A DNA stretch of 64,000 nucleotides from Algoriphagus sp. TR-M9 (GTDB lineage: Bacteria > Bacteroidota > Bacteroidia > Cytophagales > Cyclobacteriaceae), in the NCBI RefSeq assembly GCF_027594545.1, contig NZ_CP115160.1:1-64000 (forward strand), written 5' to 3'. A program made the position numbers and the translations under genes. Position 1 is the stretch's first letter. Each line of letters begins with the position of its first letter. The notes below the pieces were generated by a model. It was not told the DNA's origin and ran no database searches. It saw only the letters and a program-made list of their open reading frames with translations. This document shows, one piece after another, positions 62,422-64,000 of the stretch.

Positions 62422-64000
62422 TTACCGGATTTGCTGTCCGATGGTAAAGTGGAATTGAGACCCACTTCGCTGGGTGCTTCCAGGGATGTTGTCAAAACCA
62501 TAGCCCCAATCTACACCTAGCAATCCGAATGCAGGCATAAAGATCCTGGCACCAACACCCGCAGATTTTTTCAAGTCATAAGGATTGAAATCTGCATAGG
62601 ATCCCCAGTTGTTACCCGCTTCTGCAAATCCGAGTAAGAAAATGGTGGCCGATGGGTTGGGTGATACCAGGTACCTTAGCTCCATGACGTATTTGTTATA
62701 CACCACACCTCCATAAGGCTCCGGAGTAGCTGTACCTCTACTATCTCTACCCGGTGTGATGGATTGGTTTTCATATCCTCTTAGTCCTATGATTTCCTGT
62801 CCCAAGGCGAAGTTATTGAAGGTCATTCCGTCACCACCCATTACGAATCTTTCCAGTGGGATAATCCCTATCTTTTTGCCATAGGATCCCAAGAAGCCCA
62901 TGTGTGCTCGTGCACTGGCTACAAACTTGGTAGAGCCAAATAATGGGGTGTAGAATGAAGCATCAAACATCCACTTGTGGTATTCCAGCCACTTGTATTT
63001 TTCCTGATCTGTAGATTCTTCCGTGATATTTTTATTCAGCGAGGAATATGGCGGAGTAAATGCCGCCGAAAGCGTCACATTGGATCCAAATCTAGGGAAG
63101 GTAGGATTGTCTAAGTTATACCTGGAAACGGTAGTATTCCAGGTGATACTGTTGGATACACCAGTAGGATAGCTTAGTCCAAAGGAGGTTCCATATTGGT
63201 CAAATTCATAGATCTGAAACTGCAGTGAATTACTGAACTGGAAGTTGTCATCTGGCCAGGTTACCCGTTTGGCTAGTCCCAAAGTCACCCCTGTGATTTT
63301 GAAGAAACCTAATTCGTCTCCGAAATTTGCTTGGTTATAAAAATCAACCTGACGTTGTACGGAGTGATTGAATGAGAAGCTTAGCGCATTTGGCTTTTTG
63401 CCTCCAAACCAAGGTTCTGTCAGGGATACAGAATAGTTTTGGAATGAACGTCCGTTTGCTTGGACCCGAAGGGAAAGCTTTTGGCCATCCCCCACCGGAA
63501 GTGGATCCCACTTGGAGAAATCGCCTATATTCCGGATCGAGAAGTTATTAAAGGAAAGACCTACAGTACCTACGAAACCGTAAAATCCACCCCATCCCCC
63601 AGAGAGTTCGATTTGGTCATTTGGCCGCTCTTCCAGCTCAAATGTGATGTCCACCGTTGCAGCCTCAAAGTTTGGTCTCAGGTCCGGATTGATGGTCTCA
63701 GGATCAAAGTACCCTAAAGTTGAAAGTTCTCTGATGGTTCGTACCAAGAGTGCCCTGTTGAATTTCTGACCAGGTAAAATCCGGATTTCACGCATGACCA
63801 CATGATCAGAGGTACGCTCATTTCCTTTGATATTTACACTGTTTACAGTCACTTGAGGACCTTCGAAAATCCGCATCTCCAGATCAATGGAATCTCCCAC
63901 CACATTCACTTCCACAGGATCTATGCTAAAGAATAAATAACCATCATCCTGATAGAGGGAACTGACATCATCTCCTCTGGTAGGATCATAGTTCAATCTC
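62422..64000 (-). CDS. bamA: Outer-membrane assembly factor BamA, C-terminal part
   Basis: The gene runs off the right edge; about 526 codons are visible. The first visible residues end one POTRA domain, and a complete POTRA follows (VTVNSVNIKGNERTSDHVVM). The rest is the 16-strand barrel (GWGGFYGFVGTVGLSFNN) with the conserved VMGGDGM and GLRGYE loops, ending FHFTIGQQIR. It inserts proteins into the outer membrane. About 100 bp separate it from the first ompH. Confidence 0.93.
   Translation of the reverse strand, partial: RLNYDPTRGDDVSSLYQDDGYLFFSIDPVEVNVVGDSIDLEMRIFEGPQVTVNSVNIKGNERTSDHVVMREIRILPGQKFNRALLVRTIRELSTLGYFDPETINPDLRPNFEAATVDITFELEERPNDQIELSGGWGGFYGFVGTVGLSFNNFSIRNIGDFSKWDPLPVGDGQKLSLRVQANGRSFQNYSVSLTEPWFGGKKPNALSFSFNHSVQRQVDFYNQANFGDELGFFKITGVTLGLAKRVTWPDDNFQFSNSLQFQIYEFDQYGTSFGLSYPTGVSNSITWNTTVSRYNLDNPTFPRFGSNVTLSAAFTPPYSSLNKNITEESTDQEKYKWLEYHKWMFDASFYTPLFGSTKFVASARAHMGFLGSYGKKIGIIPLERFVMGGDGMTFNNFALGQEIIGLRGYENQSITPGRDSRGTATPEPYGGVVYNKYVMELRYLVSPNPSATIFLLGFAEAGNNWGSYADFNPYDLKKSAGVGARIFMPAFGLLGVDWGYGFDNIPGSTQRSGSQFHFTIGQQIR

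Overview
The window comes from a Bacteroidota chromosome, most likely Cytophagales near Cyclobacteriaceae/Algoriphagus. Evidence: two large secreted proteins with type IX secretion (T9SS) C-terminal sorting tails, a Rho factor with a long low-complexity insertion, an AccD without its zinc-ribbon cysteines, -7 promoter boxes of the TAnnTTTG type, and starts that almost never carry a Shine-Dalgarno (SD) sequence. The genus is inference.

Region 1 (1 to about 11,446) is the right part of a prophage; its left end lies outside the window. A divergent pair of small HTH regulators (10,716 leftward, 10,905 rightward) flanks palindromic operators. Leftward from them runs a compact operon of about sixteen very small overlapping genes, then an SF3 helicase/primase-like protein, two unknown genes, a prohead protease fused to a scaffold, and the start of a probable capsid gene. 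A + strand, A+T-rich two-gene insertion (2,768-4,136) breaks this operon and resembles phage-carried accessory or defence cargo. Four of the tiny genes (8,442, 8,723, 8,988 and 9,341) have near-perfect SD sequences, all with a 6-nt spacer and all ahead of membrane-type products. The right end carries GCTACA repeats, a terminator and a 16-bp repeat identical to the 3' end of a nearby tRNA-like gene.

Region 2 (11.4-16.5 kb) holds that tRNA-like gene, which has an odd GUC anticodon position and an oversized variable region, and a giant AsmA-like protein. Region 3 (16.6-28.6 kb) encodes cell-surface proteins: a 2185-aa glycine-rich/PKD-type T9SS cargo, a beta-propeller lipoprotein and a 1057-aa repeat-rich T9SS cargo. 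Region 4 (28.9-32.7 kb) has rho, recO, tdk and a ferredoxin; a tandem array of sixteen 7-bp units sits directly upstream of recO.

Region 5 (32.7-35.2 kb) has an unknown 369-aa protein and a two-gene unit of a Pycsar-effector-like membrane protein with an HD phosphohydrolase. It ends tail-to-tail with the elongasome operon mreB-mreC-mreD-mrdA-rodA (35.2-40.7 kb). Region 6 (40.9-45.7 kb) is rimP-nusA-infB behind a clear Bacteroidota-type promoter. Region 7 (45.7-53.4 kb) has small membrane proteins, two outer-membrane barrel-like proteins around a vanadium-haloperoxidase/PAP2-type lipoprotein, a DUF3179 membrane protein and a CstA-type transporter.

Region 8 (53.6-60.7 kb) carries accD, a solitary nqrF, an arginase-family protein, a cytochrome b5-like protein, a BadF-type amino-sugar kinase, murQ and a pseudouridine synthase; the kinase and MurQ together suggest cell-wall sugar recycling. 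Region 9 (60.7-64 kb) has a thioredoxin and, on the minus strand, bamA (cut by the window edge) followed by two Skp/OmpH-family chaperones.
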